Shown piece by piece: positions 1 to 8,340 of a stretch of DNA of 64,000 bases. The notes under the pieces are model-generated. The model saw only the letters and a program-made list of their open reading frames with translations. It did not search any database and was not told the origin of the DNA. The stretch's first letter is position 1; every line of letters starts with the position of its first letter. Both the position numbers and the translations under genes were made by a program. The DNA is from Streptomyces abyssomicinicus (GTDB lineage: Bacteria > Actinomycetota > Actinomycetes > Streptomycetales > Streptomycetaceae), in NCBI RefSeq assembly GCF_008974245.1, contig NZ_BBZI01000016.1:1-64000 (forward strand), in the 5' to 3' direction.

Positions 1-595
1 GGCTGGGATTGCCTTGGGCTTTCGGACCAGGTCCGTCCGCCTTTCGACATTCACTACGCTAACCGACTCCCCAGCGAAACTCATAATCGAGTCCGGCCGT
101 TCGAATTACAGGCGTGCGGGCACGCAAGAATTCGCCCCGCTGAAGGGGAGAAGTGAGTAGTGGAGTGGCCGCACACGGTGAGGGCAGAACACCCGCCGTG
201 TCTTGCGGCTCGGGCTACCTTACGGACCCCGAGGGTCCGAGTCAAGCCCATCGTCAGGGGCAGTCGGGCGGAGGCCTCCGGCTGGTCAGCGGTACCCGGG
301 ATCGGGCGTCCCTGTGCTCCCTGTGTCGGCCGCCCCTGCATGGGAGTCGTTGCGTACCTGGTCGGAAGGGGCGGGGCACCGGCGAGGGGTCGTGAGCGGG
401 GAACCCCTCGCCGCGGGGGCCTCCGCGGCGCCGAAGGGCTCGGCCCAAGTCCAGCACCGGGACCCGGCGCGCGGGATTCTGGCCAGTTCCTTTCCATGAC
501 AGGCCGGAAGTCGACCGTCCGTCCGGGTGAGTCCGGCACCCTCGACGCCCTCGTCGGCACGGAGCGGCACTCACCGGCACACGCGCACCGCGGGC
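1..595. promoter_or_regulatory. Non-coding 5' region with two CGGACC inverted repeats
   Basis: I see no credible gene here: open frames exist on both strands but lack family resemblance and ribosome sites. Two related inverted repeats stand out, CGGACC-A-GGTCCG at 23-35 and CGGACCC-CGA-GGGTCCG at 223-239. On the minus strand TAGCGT (61-56) resembles a vegetative -10 box, so the left end may be the promoter region of a leftward gene outside the window. I found no convincing -35 box. Confidence 0.35.
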
Positions 596-1207
596 TCAGG
601 CTCTGGCGGACGGCCTGGCCCTCGGGCTCAGCCGGTAGGCCGAGACCGTCGGGTCACCCGCCAGATAGAAGCGGTGCTGCCAGTCGTGGGCCTTGCTCAC
701 GCCGACCCGAGGGCCGACGCGCACCAGCTCGGCGGGGACCGGTTCCCCTTCGGACAGCGTGACCGCGGGGCCCGTCAGGAGATCCGCGCCGTCGTGCTCC
801 GCCGTGATGCCGAGTGCCTGGCAGAGGTTTCCCGGCCCCCGCGCGAGACGCGGCCCCTCGACCGTGTCTCCTCGCCGCTCGCGCGCCAGGTCCTCGCCCT
901 CGATGACCCTGCCCGCCCGGATGAGGACGGCGGAGGCGATGCCGTCCGTCCCGGTGACGATGTTGGCGCACCAGTGCAGACCGTGGGACCGGTAGACGTA
1001 CATGTGCCCCGCCGGCCCGAACATGACGGCGTTGCGTGGCGTCCTGCCCCGGTAGGCGTGGGAGGCGGGGTCGGCGGCACCGGAGTACGCCTCGGTTTCC
1101 GTGACGGCGATGCTCACGGTTCCCTCGGGGCTCTCGTGGGTGAGGACGGCGCCGAGCAGCTTCGGGGCGACTTCCTCAGCGGCTTGGGCGAGGTCTTCGA
1201 CGTTCAT
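596..1207 (-). CDS. mpg: 3-methyladenine DNA glycosylase (AAG/MPG family)
   Basis: Base-excision-repair glycosylase that removes alkylated purines such as 3-methyladenine from DNA. The protein is 203 aa from ATG 1207, the usual size for bacterial family members (about 200 aa). Visible family signatures are EVAPKLLGAVL, then TETEAY, which holds the glutamate that activates water in human AAG, then HAYRGRTPRN and MFGPAGHMYVY, and a C-terminal GPRVGVSKA. The gene is monocistronic and divergent from the Spo0M gene. Its start overlaps the stop of a 32-codon upstream frame by 4 nt (ATGA). That upstream peptide resembles the ordinary N-terminus of this family, so the true 5' end is uncertain and the gene could carry a small disruption. 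Confidence 0.85.
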   Translation of the reverse strand: MNVEDLAQAAEEVAPKLLGAVLTHESPEGTVSIAVTETEAYSGAADPASHAYRGRTPRNAVMFGPAGHMYVYRSHGLHWCANIVTGTDGIASAVLIRAGRVIEGEDLARERRGDTVEGPRLARGPGNLCQALGITAEHDGADLLTGPAVTLSEGEPVPAELVRVGPRVGVSKAHDWQHRFYLAGDPTVSAYRLSPRARPSARA

Positions 1208-1302
1208 GCCGGCCGCCTCGAAGCGACACCCTGGGTGCCGCGGGCGACGGGCCCGTCGAAGTGGGACCTGGGCGGGGGCGTACGGTCGAGGCGCGCGATC
1301 AT
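1204..1302 (-). other. Short overlapping frame upstream of mpg (leader ORF or displaced N-terminus)
   Basis: 32 codons starting at ATG 1302 and ending at a TGA that overlaps the mpg ATG. GGAGG lies only 2 nt before the ATG, closer than ideal. The peptide contains DRTPPPRSHFDGPV, which resembles the DRTPLxRxFFDRPV start seen in many actinobacterial MPG proteins. Two readings are possible: a translationally coupled leader, or an original N-terminus separated from the gene by a frameshifting change between codons 20 and 32. Confidence 0.4.
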
Positions 1303-1499
1303 GTCCTCCGAGATTACTGGAGGGGCACCGATCGCAGGTGGGGCCGCGGATGCGGAGGAAGTCGGTCCGCCATGTGGGGATCCGGAGGTCAGGAACCGTC
1401 CCACGGCCCCACGCGTTACCAGTAGTCGTCAGCAAGCACAGATTGCAGGGCGACTGAGCGGGCGCGGACCCACGGGGGCGCCTGGAGAGAGGGAGACAG

Positions 1500-2285
1500 A
1501 TGGGGTTCAAGAAGCTGCTCGCCAGTCTCGGGGCCGGCGGCGCCTCGGTGGAGACCGTGCTGACCGAGGTCAACGTGGTTCCCGGCGGCGTGGTCCAGGG
1601 TGAGGTGCGGATCCAGGGCGGTTCCGTCGACCAGCAGATCGAAGGGCTTGCGGTCGGTCTCCAGGCGCAGGTGGAGGTCGAGGGCGGTGACAACCAGGAG
1701 CACCGGCAGAACATCGAGTTCCTGAAGGTGCCGTTGGGCGGAGCCTTCCAGCTGCAGGCCGGTGCCACGCACGTGGTGCCGTTCGGCATCGACATCCCGT
1801 GGGAGACCCCGATCACGATGATCGAGGGCGCGCCCCTGCGCGGCATGCATGTCGGTGTGACCACGGAGCTGGCCATCGCGCGGGCCGTGGACTCCTCCGA
1901 CCTCGACCCGGTGAACGTGCACCCGCTGCCGGCGCAGAAGGCGATCATGGACGCCTTCGTCCGGCTGGGCTTCCGCTTCAAGAACGCCGACCTGGAGCGC
2001 GGGCACATCCGCGGCACCCGGCAGCAGCTGCCGTTCTACCAGGAGATCGAGTTCCTTCCCCCGCAGCAGTACCGCGGCCTGAACCAGGTGGAGGTCAGCT
2101 TCGTCGCCGACCAGTCGGAGATGGACGTCGTCCTGGAGATGGACAAGAAGCCGGGGCTGTTCAGCGAGGGCAGCGACACCTTCCGCTCGTTCAAGGTGAG
2201 CCTCCACGACTACCAGGCGACCGATTGGGCGGCGTACCTCAACCAGTGGCTGTCCGAGGTCGGCAGCAGGCGCAACTGGTTCTAG
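1500..2285 (+). CDS. spo0M: Spo0M-like sporulation protein (arrestin fold)
   Basis: 261 aa, matching the Spo0M family (SpoOM, Pfam 07070), cytosolic arrestin-like beta-sandwich proteins that influence sporulation and cytokinesis in Bacillus and are common in Streptomyces. Diagnostic segments are the N-terminal MGFKKLLASLGAGGASVETV, the VPGGVVQGEVRIQGG strand, and VPFGIDIPWETPIT near residue 90, typical of arrestin-like folds. A purine-rich ribosome site (GGAGAGAGGGAGACAG) precedes ATG 1500. There is no signal peptide or membrane segment. It is divergent from mpg and lies 60 bp before the PEBP gene, with which it may be co-transcribed. A role in development is inferred from the family only. 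Confidence 0.92.
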   Translation: MGFKKLLASLGAGGASVETVLTEVNVVPGGVVQGEVRIQGGSVDQQIEGLAVGLQAQVEVEGGDNQEHRQNIEFLKVPLGGAFQLQAGATHVVPFGIDIPWETPITMIEGAPLRGMHVGVTTELAIARAVDSSDLDPVNVHPLPAQKAIMDAFVRLGFRFKNADLERGHIRGTRQQLPFYQEIEFLPPQQYRGLNQVEVSFVADQSEMDVVLEMDKKPGLFSEGSDTFRSFKVSLHDYQATDWAAYLNQWLSEVGSRRNWF

Positions 2286-2345
2286 GCTCGGCGGGGACAA
2301 GCAGTAGGACCGAGTCTTTCTGAAACACAGCCAGGAGGTACCCAG

Positions 2346-2885
2346 GTGACCGAGTCCACCAGGCCGCCGCTGCCGCACGACTTCCACCCGCAGGTGCCGT
2401 CGTTCTCGGTGACGAGTGACGACGTCGAGGCGGGCGGCACGCTCGCGCGGGCGCAGGTGCACGCGGCGGGCAACACCTCGCCGCACTTGCGCTGGGAGGG
2501 CTTCCCGCCGCAGACCAAGAGCTTCGCGGTGACCTGCTTCGACCCGGACGCGCCGACCGGCAGCGGCTTCTGGCACTGGGTGCTGTTCGACATCCCGGCC
2601 GGCGTGACCGAGCTTCCGGCCGGTGCGGGGTCGGGGAAGTTCGAGGGCCTGCCCGAGGGCGCCGTGCACGTGCGCAACGACTACGGCACCCGCGACTTCG
2701 GCGGTGCCGCGCCGCCGCCCGGGGACGGACCGCACCGCTACGTGTTCACCGTCTACGCCGTCGACCAGGAAAACCTCGGTCCCGACGCGGACACCAGTGC
2801 GGCGGCTGTCGGATTCAATCTGCGCTTCCACACACTGGCCCGGGCCCAGCTGATCGGCGAGTACGAGGTGCCGGCGGGAAGCTGA
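2346..2885 (+). CDS. YbhB/YbcL family (PEBP/Raf kinase inhibitor-like) protein
   Basis: 179 aa phosphatidylethanolamine-binding-protein fold. The GTG start at 2346 follows AGGAGGT at 2334-2340. The conserved anion-pocket motif FDPDAPTGSGFWHWVLFDI sits near residues 61-80, followed by the GxGxxHRYVFTVYAVD-type strand near residue 130. Family members bind small anions or phospholipid head groups; the biological role of bacterial YbhB proteins is unsettled. No signal peptide, so probably cytosolic. A strong terminator follows 29 bp after the stop. Confidence 0.93.
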   Translation: MTESTRPPLPHDFHPQVPSFSVTSDDVEAGGTLARAQVHAAGNTSPHLRWEGFPPQTKSFAVTCFDPDAPTGSGFWHWVLFDIPAGVTELPAGAGSGKFEGLPEGAVHVRNDYGTRDFGGAAPPPGDGPHRYVFTVYAVDQENLGPDADTSAAAVGFNLRFHTLARAQLIGEYEVPAGS

Positions 2886-2913
2886 GTCGGTCTCGGTGCC
2901 GTACGGCACGTTT

Positions 2914-2957
2914 GCCCGCCCCTGGTCTTGGAAGTGATCAGGGGCGGGCTTCTTTTT
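2914..2957 (+). terminator. Rho-independent terminator after the PEBP gene
   Basis: Perfect 11-bp stem GCCCGCCCCTG / CAGGGGCGGGC (2914-2924 with 2939-2949) with a 14-nt loop, followed by TTCTTTTTCT. Confidence 0.9.
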
Positions 2958-3063
2958 CTGCCGTAGGGGCGGCGGATATTGCGTTGTCCCTTGCGGCACG
3001 CCCGGCCAGAGTGGGATTCCGGCCTGCCAGGGGGGCGGCCGGCACACGAGAGGTGGGCTGGTT

Positions 3064-3576
3064 GTGCGGGACACGCTGGTGCTGAACGCGAGCTTCGAGC
3101 CGTTGTCGACGGTGACGCTCAACCGCGCCGTGGTGCTGGTGCTCCAGGACAAGGCGGTCGTGGAGCAGGCCCACCCCGATCTGCGGATGCGGGGCGCGGC
3201 GGTCGAGATACCCGCGCCGCGGGTGATCAGGCTCTGCCGGTACGTCAGGGTGCCGTTCCGAAGACAAGCGCCATGGTCGAGGCGGGGTGTGCTGGTGCGG
3301 GACAGGCACCGGTGCGCCTACTGCGGTGGCCGTGCGACCACCGTCGACCACGTGGTGCCCCGGGCCCAGGGCGGCAGGGACTCCTGGCTGAACACCGTGG
3401 CCTCCTGCGCCGAGGACAACCACCGCAAGGCCGACCGGACGCCGGAGCAGGCCGGAATGCCGTTGCTGCGGGAGCCGTTCGAGCCGACGCCGGCCGACGC
3501 GATGCTGCTGGCGATGGGTGGGAGGGGCGATCTCGACGATCTGCCGGACTGGCTGGCCGTCCGGGCGGCCGCCTGA
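3064..3576 (+). CDS. HNH endonuclease family protein
   Basis: 170 aa from GTG 3064. The C-terminal half carries an HNH fold: RCAYCGGRATTVDHVVPRA, with the first zinc-knuckle cysteine pair and the DH catalytic motif, then an Asn (WLNTV), and SCAEDNHRKADRTPEQAG with a second Cys and the final His/Lys. The N-terminal LVLNASFEPLSTVTLNRAVV segment is typical of the conserved actinobacterial HNH proteins present in most Streptomyces genomes. A DNA nicking or repair activity is plausible, but the physiological target is unknown. The gene is followed immediately by a long bidirectional hairpin. Confidence 0.92.
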   Translation: MRDTLVLNASFEPLSTVTLNRAVVLVLQDKAVVEQAHPDLRMRGAAVEIPAPRVIRLCRYVRVPFRRQAPWSRRGVLVRDRHRCAYCGGRATTVDHVVPRAQGGRDSWLNTVASCAEDNHRKADRTPEQAGMPLLREPFEPTPADAMLLAMGGRGDLDDLPDWLAVRAAA

Positions 3577-3582
3577 GTCCCG

Positions 3583-3644
3583 CCGGCGCACGGCCGAGGG
3601 CCCGTCACCCCGGGCGGGGTGACGGGCCCTCGGCCGTGCGCCGG
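3583..3644. terminator. Bidirectional terminator, perfect 29-bp hairpin
   Basis: Arms 3583-3611 and 3616-3644 are perfectly complementary around a 4-nt loop (GGGC). It lies between the convergent HNH and SPFH genes, so it can end transcription from both sides. There is no U-tract, as is common in Streptomyces. Confidence 0.9.
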
Positions 3645-3711
3645 TCGCGGTCCGGTCCCGGACGCAGCGGCGTCGGGTGTCCGGACGCGTGCGTCGGGCG
3701 TCCGGACGTCG

Positions 3712-4665
3712 TCAGTCGATGGTCGGCTTCTCGAGGCGGTCGGCGCCACCGGACGCGGGCCTGGGCACGGAGCCGGGTGAACCGCCGTTCTGCGGGGTGA
3801 AGTTGCCGAGGGCGCCGCCGAGGCCCTTGAGGGCGTCGCCGATCTCGCTGGGCACGATCCAGAGCTTGTTGGCGTCTCCCTGGGCGATCTCCGGGAGCAT
3901 CTTCAGGTACTGGTAGGCGAGCAGCTTCTGGTCCGGGTCGCCCGCGTGGATGGACTCGAAGACCGTACGGATCGCCTGGGCCTCACCCTCGGCGCGGAGC
4001 GCGGCGGCCTTGGCCTCACCCTCGGCGCGCAGGATCTGCGACTGCTTCTCGCCCTCGGCGCGCAGGATCTCGGACTGCCGGACACCTTCGGCCTGGAGGA
4101 TCGCGGCGCGCTTGTCACGGTCGGCGCGCATCTGCTTCTCCATCGAGTCCTGGATGGAGGTGGGCGGCTCGATGGCCTTGAGCTCGACGCGGTTGACGCG
4201 GATGCCCCACTTGCCGGTGGCCTCGTCGAGGACGCCGCGCAGGGCGGCGTTGATCTCCTCGCGGGAGGTGAGGGTCCGCTCGAGGTCCATGCCGCCGATG
4301 ATGTTGCGGAGCGTGGTGACGGTGAGCTGCTCGATGGCCTGGATGTAGCTGGCCACCTCGTAGGTGGCGGCCCGGGCGTCGGTGACCTGGTAATAGATCA
4401 CCGTGTCGATGTTGACGACCAGGTTGTCCTGGGTGATCACCGGCTGGGGCGGGAACGGGACGACCTGCTCACGGAGGTCGATGCGGTTGCGGATGGTGTC
4501 GATGAACGGCACCACGATGTTGAGTCCCGCGTTGAGGGTGCGGGTGTAGCGGCCGAATCGCTCGACGATCGCGGCGCTGGCCTGCGGAATGACTTGGATG
4601 GTCTTGATCAGGGCGATGAAGACCAACACCACCAGAATGACCAGGACGATGATGACCGGTTCCAT
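3712..4665 (-). CDS. SPFH/Band 7 (stomatin/prohibitin-like) membrane protein
   Basis: 317 aa. One N-terminal membrane segment (about residues 3-22) is followed by the SPFH domain (IPQASAAIVERFGRYTRTLNAG ... VVPFIDTIRNRIDLREQ). A charged coiled-coil follows with a striking repeated module (AEGVRQSEILRAEGEKQSQI... then RAEGEAKAAALRAEGEAQAI), typical of stomatins that oligomerise under the membrane. GGGGAG precedes the ATG. The NfeD partner is encoded just upstream on the same strand, the usual pairing for stomatin-NfeD membrane microdomain systems. The C-terminus is Pro/Gly-rich. Role in membrane organisation is inferred from the family. Confidence 0.95.
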   Translation of the reverse strand: MEPVIIVLVILVVLVFIALIKTIQVIPQASAAIVERFGRYTRTLNAGLNIVVPFIDTIRNRIDLREQVVPFPPQPVITQDNLVVNIDTVIYYQVTDARAATYEVASYIQAIEQLTVTTLRNIIGGMDLERTLTSREEINAALRGVLDEATGKWGIRVNRVELKAIEPPTSIQDSMEKQMRADRDKRAAILQAEGVRQSEILRAEGEKQSQILRAEGEAKAAALRAEGEAQAIRTVFESIHAGDPDQKLLAYQYLKMLPEIAQGDANKLWIVPSEIGDALKGLGGALGNFTPQNGGSPGSVPRPASGGADRLEKPTID

Positions 4666-4873
4666 CGTGGCTCCCCGTACCCCTCTCGGCCGCGTCGCGG
4701 GCGGCGGATGGCGTGGTTGTCGAAGATCTTTCCGCCCGAGTCTCGCAGACCCCGGTGACCGCTGGGGCGGGTTCCGGCCACTTGCCCGATTCGCCGGACG
4801 GACGCCGGAGCCGGCGGATCACCGGACTCGGCCGGCGCGCCTTACGCGCCTGCGGGCCTGCGGGCCTGCGCGC

Positions 4874-5299
4874 CTACAGGACGACGGCGGTCGCGCCCTC
4901 GATGTCGACGACGTCCACCTCCTCGCCCGTCTCGTAGGCCCGGCCCGGTTCCAGGGCGCGTGCGGACCACACCTCCCCGGCGAGCTTGATCCGCCCGCCC
5001 TGTGAGTCCACCCGCTCGAGGACGACCGCCCGGCGTCCGCGCAACGCGTCGACCCCGGTGGAGAGTTGGGGCCGGGATTTGTGCCGGGCTGCGATGGGGC
5101 GGACCACCGCGATCAGCGCCACGGAGACGACCACGAAGGCGGCCACCTGGAGCACGATGCCGCCGCCTAGGCCCCGGGTGATCGCCGCGGCGATCGCGCC
5201 GACGGCGAGCATGCCGAGTTCGGGCATCGCTGTGATCACCAGGGCGATGCCGAGCACCGCCGCCGCCACCAGCCACCAGACCCACGCGTCGATGTCCAC
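4874..5299 (-). CDS. NfeD family membrane protein
   Basis: 141 aa from GTG 5299. Three hydrophobic segments (about residues 7-25, 28-45 and 50-68) precede a C-terminal soluble OB-fold domain (GRRAVVLERVDSQGGRIKLA, EVWSARAL, VVDIEGATAVVL). This is the short NfeD form, without the serine protease domain. NfeD OB domains partner SPFH proteins, and the SPFH gene lies 208 bp downstream on the same strand, supporting a joint function in membrane quality control. Confidence 0.92.
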   Translation of the reverse strand: MDIDAWVWWLVAAAVLGIALVITAMPELGMLAVGAIAAAITRGLGGGIVLQVAAFVVVSVALIAVVRPIAARHKSRPQLSTGVDALRGRRAVVLERVDSQGGRIKLAGEVWSARALEPGRAYETGEEVDVVDIEGATAVVL

Positions 5300-5428
5300 C
5301 CGCTCATGGTAGGACCGCGCCCCCGTCGCGGACAGAGCGCGAACGGGGGCGCGGAAAAGGGCTCGGACGGGACCCGGTGCGGGCTCGGCCCTGGACTCAC
5401 CGGGACGTGACCCGGTCGCGGGCGGCGG

Positions 5429-6226
5429 CTAGGCGAGCGGCAGGCCGTGGGCGGTCCAGCGGTCGCCGACCTGCTCGACGACCAGGGGCAGGCCGAAGCA
5501 GTGGGAGAGGTTGCGGGAGGTCAGTTCCAGCTCGATGGGGCCGGCGGTGAGGACCTCGCCCTGGCGGATCATCAGGACGTGGGTGAAGCCGGGGGCGATC
5601 TCCTCGACGTGGTGGGTCACCATGATCATCGAGGGGGCGATCGGGTCACGGGCCAGACGGCCGAGGCGGCGCACCAGGTCCTCGCGTCCGCCGAGGTCGA
5701 GGCCGGCGGCGGGCTCGTCGAGGAGGAGCAGCTCGGGGTCGGTCATCAGAGCGCGGGCGATCAGGGTGCGCTTGCGCTCGCCCTCGGAGAGGGTGCCGAA
5801 CTTGCGGTCCATGAAGCCGGTCATGCCGAGGCGGTCGAGGAACGCGACGGCGCGCTCCTTGTCGACGTCCTCGTACTCCTCCTGCCAGGCGGCCGTCATG
5901 CCGTAGGCGGCGGTGAGCACGGTCTGCAGGACGGTCTGGCGCTTGGGCAGCTTCTCCGCCATGCCGATGCCGGCCACGCCGATGCGGGGGCGCAGCTCGA
6001 AGACGTCGGTGCCCGGCCTGCCGAGGGTCTCGCCGAGGATGGTGGCGGTGCCCTTGCTCGGGTAGACGTAGCTGGAGGCGACGTTGAGCAGGGTGGTCTT
6101 GCCCGCGCCGTTGGGGCCGAGGATGACCCAGCGCTCCCCCTCCTTCACCGACCAGGAGACCCGGTCCACCAGAGCCCGGCCCTCCCGGACCACGGATACG
6201 CCCTCAAGCTCCAGAACATCGCTCAT
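5429..6226 (-). CDS. ABC transporter ATP-binding protein
   Basis: 265 aa with a complete ABC ATPase: Walker A GPNGAGKT near residues 38-45, Q-loop region, signature LSEGERKR near residue 148, Walker B LLLLDEP followed by AAGLDLGG, and the switch histidine in MVTHHVEEI. No membrane-spanning partner or substrate-binding gene adjoins it, so the substrate is unknown. The EEGER-type signature and the long insert after Walker A resemble the YlmA/ModF-like stand-alone ATPases. Divergent from the unknown gene at 6384. Confidence 0.93.
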   Translation of the reverse strand: MSDVLELEGVSVVREGRALVDRVSWSVKEGERWVILGPNGAGKTTLLNVASSYVYPSKGTATILGETLGRPGTDVFELRPRIGVAGIGMAEKLPKRQTVLQTVLTAAYGMTAAWQEEYEDVDKERAVAFLDRLGMTGFMDRKFGTLSEGERKRTLIARALMTDPELLLLDEPAAGLDLGGREDLVRRLGRLARDPIAPSMIMVTHHVEEIAPGFTHVLMIRQGEVLTAGPIELELTSRNLSHCFGLPLVVEQVGDRWTAHGLPLA

Positions 6227-6383
6227 CAGCGCGCTGTCTCCCCTTGCGTTCTCGGCCCTCCCCGTCGTGACGGCGGCGGCCGGTGTCGGCTGTCGTGTGC
6301 GCCGGCGGGCGCAGCCCTTTCGGAAAAATCTACGCCACCCGGTGTCCTGGGGAATCCAGTGGGACGGTCCTTAGGCTGGGCGC

Positions 6384-7187
6384 ATGCTCACGGAACCACG
6401 TGCCGGGCGCCTGACCGCCTGGGGAAATGCCCTTCTTGCCCATCTCGTCCCGCCTGACGACGCGGTGGCCGGGATTGTCGGGGACGACGCGCTGCACCGG
6501 GTCGAGGGCCTGCCCGGGGAGGACGCCCCGGTCGGTCTGTCGCTGGCGCTCGGGCGGCTGCGCGCGCTGGGGGCCACCGGACTGCGGCTGGCGCTGCCCG
6601 CGCCGGGGCACCCGCTGGGGCTGAGCGGGCCCGCGGAGTTCAACGCGCGGGCGCTGGAGGCGGAGGAGGCCGTCGTCTGCCACGGGGTGGCGCTGGGGCT
6701 GGTGCCGGAGGTGTACGAGGCCGGGCCCGAGGGCGCGGGTGACGCCGCGGACGTGCACGTGGAGGTCGTCTGGCGCTGTCTGCCGGTGCGGGAGGGGCCG
6801 CCGGCCGACGTGCCGTCGCTGGGTGAGGCGGAACGGGAGCTGGCGGAGGCGCTGCGGGAGGCGACCGAGGTGCTGACGCGGCTGGACGTGGCGGCGTCGG
6901 GTCCGGTGGCGGAGGCGGCGCTGGACGCGTACCGGGCGCGGGCGGAGCGGGTGCACGGGCGTGACGCGCTGGCTCCGGGTTATCCGCCCCGGGCCGCGCG
7001 GGTGCTGCGGCTGGCCGAGCGGGTGGGGCTGCTGGTCTCACTGGCGTACGAGCGGGGGCACGGGGGCGCGGTGAGCGCCGGGGAGATGGCGGCGCGGCGG
7101 GAGGCGCTGCGGCCGGTGGAGCGGACGGCCCGGCGGGCGATGGTCGCCGCGTACAACGCGGCGGTGGAGGAACGTCACCGCGGGTGA
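6384..7187 (+). CDS. Conserved actinobacterial protein of unknown function
   Basis: 267 aa with strong Streptomyces codon bias. It starts at ATG 6384 without a clear ribosome site. No membrane segment, signal peptide or catalytic motif is obvious. The middle is acidic, and the C-terminal half (residues 150-260) is predicted helical with many Ala, Glu and Arg. I recall similar proteins adjacent to ABC ATPases in Streptomyces, but no function. The repeat array at 7287-7650 follows. Confidence 0.8.
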   Translation: MLTEPRAGRLTAWGNALLAHLVPPDDAVAGIVGDDALHRVEGLPGEDAPVGLSLALGRLRALGATGLRLALPAPGHPLGLSGPAEFNARALEAEEAVVCHGVALGLVPEVYEAGPEGAGDAADVHVEVVWRCLPVREGPPADVPSLGEAERELAEALREATEVLTRLDVAASGPVAEAALDAYRARAERVHGRDALAPGYPPRAARVLRLAERVGLLVSLAYERGHGGAVSAGEMAARREALRPVERTARRAMVAAYNAAVEERHRG

Positions 7188-7286
7188 CGGCCACCGGGGG
7201 CACCGGCCCGCGGGCCGCTCCCGCCACGGCCGTGCGAGGAGGGCGCCGGACCCTGCGGCGGGCCCGCGCCGTCGTGCGGGCCCGCT

Positions 7287-7650
7287 CCTCGCCGCCTCAG
7301 CGGCGGCCGGGCCGCCCCTCGCGCGATGCGCCGGCCCCCGCAAAGGCCACCGGCCCCCGGGCCAGGCCCCTCGCTCGCCGCAGCGGCCCCAGGACCCGGC
7401 CCCGGCCCCGGCCTTGTCCCCAGCCAGGGCCGACCCTCGCCGCCTCTGCGGCAACCAGCCCCTCGCGCGGCGGGCCGGCCCCCGCAGAGGCCACCGACCT
7501 CGGGCCAGGCCCCTCGCTCGCCGCAGCGGCCCCAGGACCCGGCCCCGGCCCCGGCCCGGCCTTGCCCCCAGCCAGGGCCGGGGCCTCGCCGCCTCTGCGG
7601 CAACCAGCCCCTCGCGCGGTGCGTCGGCCCCCGCGCCGGGGCCCGCGCGA
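7287..7650. repeat. Intergenic tandem repeat, about 144-149 bp period
   Basis: Between two convergent genes. Corresponding units begin at 7331, 7475 (period 144) and 7624 (period 149). The segment 7287-7330 matches the end of the unit, so about 2.5 copies are present. Landmarks repeated in each copy are GGCCCCCGCA, CCAGGCCCCTCGCTCGCCGC, GGCCCCAGGACCC and CCAGCCCCTCGCGCGG. Copies differ by scattered substitutions and a small GGCC-rich insertion. Frames across it are artefacts of the composition. The flanks 7188-7286 and 7651-7704 show nothing else. Confidence 0.8.
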
Positions 7651-7704
7651 GCCGTGCCCCCGGAACCCGGGCCCCACGCGGCGCTGCCGGGTGGGCCCCG
7701 GGCA

Positions 7705-8340
7705 TCAGGAGTGGTCGTTGCGGACCGCCCAGAGGGCGGCCTGCGTGCGGTCGGCGACGTCGAGCTTCATGAGGATGTTGGAGACGTGCGTCTTGACCGT
7801 CTTCTCGCTGAGGAAGAGCGAGCGGGCGATCTCGCGGTTGGAGCGGCCGTCGGCGATCAGGCCCAGGACGTCCCGCTCCCTCTCGGTGAGGGTGGCGCCC
7901 CGGCCTTCGCCCGCGCCCTCCTCCTGGGAGAGGAGGGCCTCGGCGACCTCCGGCTGGAGGACGGTCTGGCCCGCGTGGACCGAGCGGATGGCCTTGGCGA
8001 GGGCGTCGGGGTCGACGTCCTTGTAGAGGTATCCGGCGGCGCCCGCCCGCAGCGCGGGGACCACGGTGCGGCGCTCGGTGAAGCTGGTCACCACCAGGAC
8101 GCGGGCCGGGTTGCCCAGGGCGCGCAGGCGGCGCAGGGCCTCGATGCCGTCGGAGCCGGGCATCCGGATGTCCAGCAGGACGACGTCGGGCCGCAGCTCC
8201 TCCGCGCGGGCGACGCCCTCCTCGCCGTCCGCGGCCTCGCCGACGACCTCGATGTCGTCCTGCACCTCGAGGAAGGTGCGCAGTCCTCGCCGGACCACCT
8301 GGTGGTCGTCGACGAGCAGGACCTTGACCGGGTCAGCCAC
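7705..8340 (-). CDS. NarL/FixJ-type response regulator (LuxR HTH)
   Basis: 211 aa from GTG 8340, which lies inside the 3' end of the kinase gene (8-bp overlap, translational coupling). The receiver domain shows D11/D12, phospho-acceptor D57 in VLLDIRMPG, T85 and K107. It is followed by a Gly/Glu linker and a C-terminal LuxR HTH (LTERERDVLGLIADGRSNRE ... TVKTHVSNILMKL). Paired with the upstream histidine kinase. DNA targets are unknown. Confidence 0.95.
   Translation of the reverse strand: MADPVKVLLVDDHQVVRRGLRTFLEVQDDIEVVGEAADGEEGVARAEELRPDVVLLDIRMPGSDGIEALRRLRALGNPARVLVVTSFTERRTVVPALRAGAAGYLYKDVDPDALAKAIRSVHAGQTVLQPEVAEALLSQEEGAGEGRGATLTERERDVLGLIADGRSNREIARSLFLSEKTVKTHVSNILMKLDVADRTQAALWAVRNDHS

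Noticed and set aside
7175..7705. Several 126-280 residue open frames across the intergenic repeat
   Set aside because: They are low-complexity Pro/Arg/Ala/Gly translations of the repeat on both strands, without ribosome sites.
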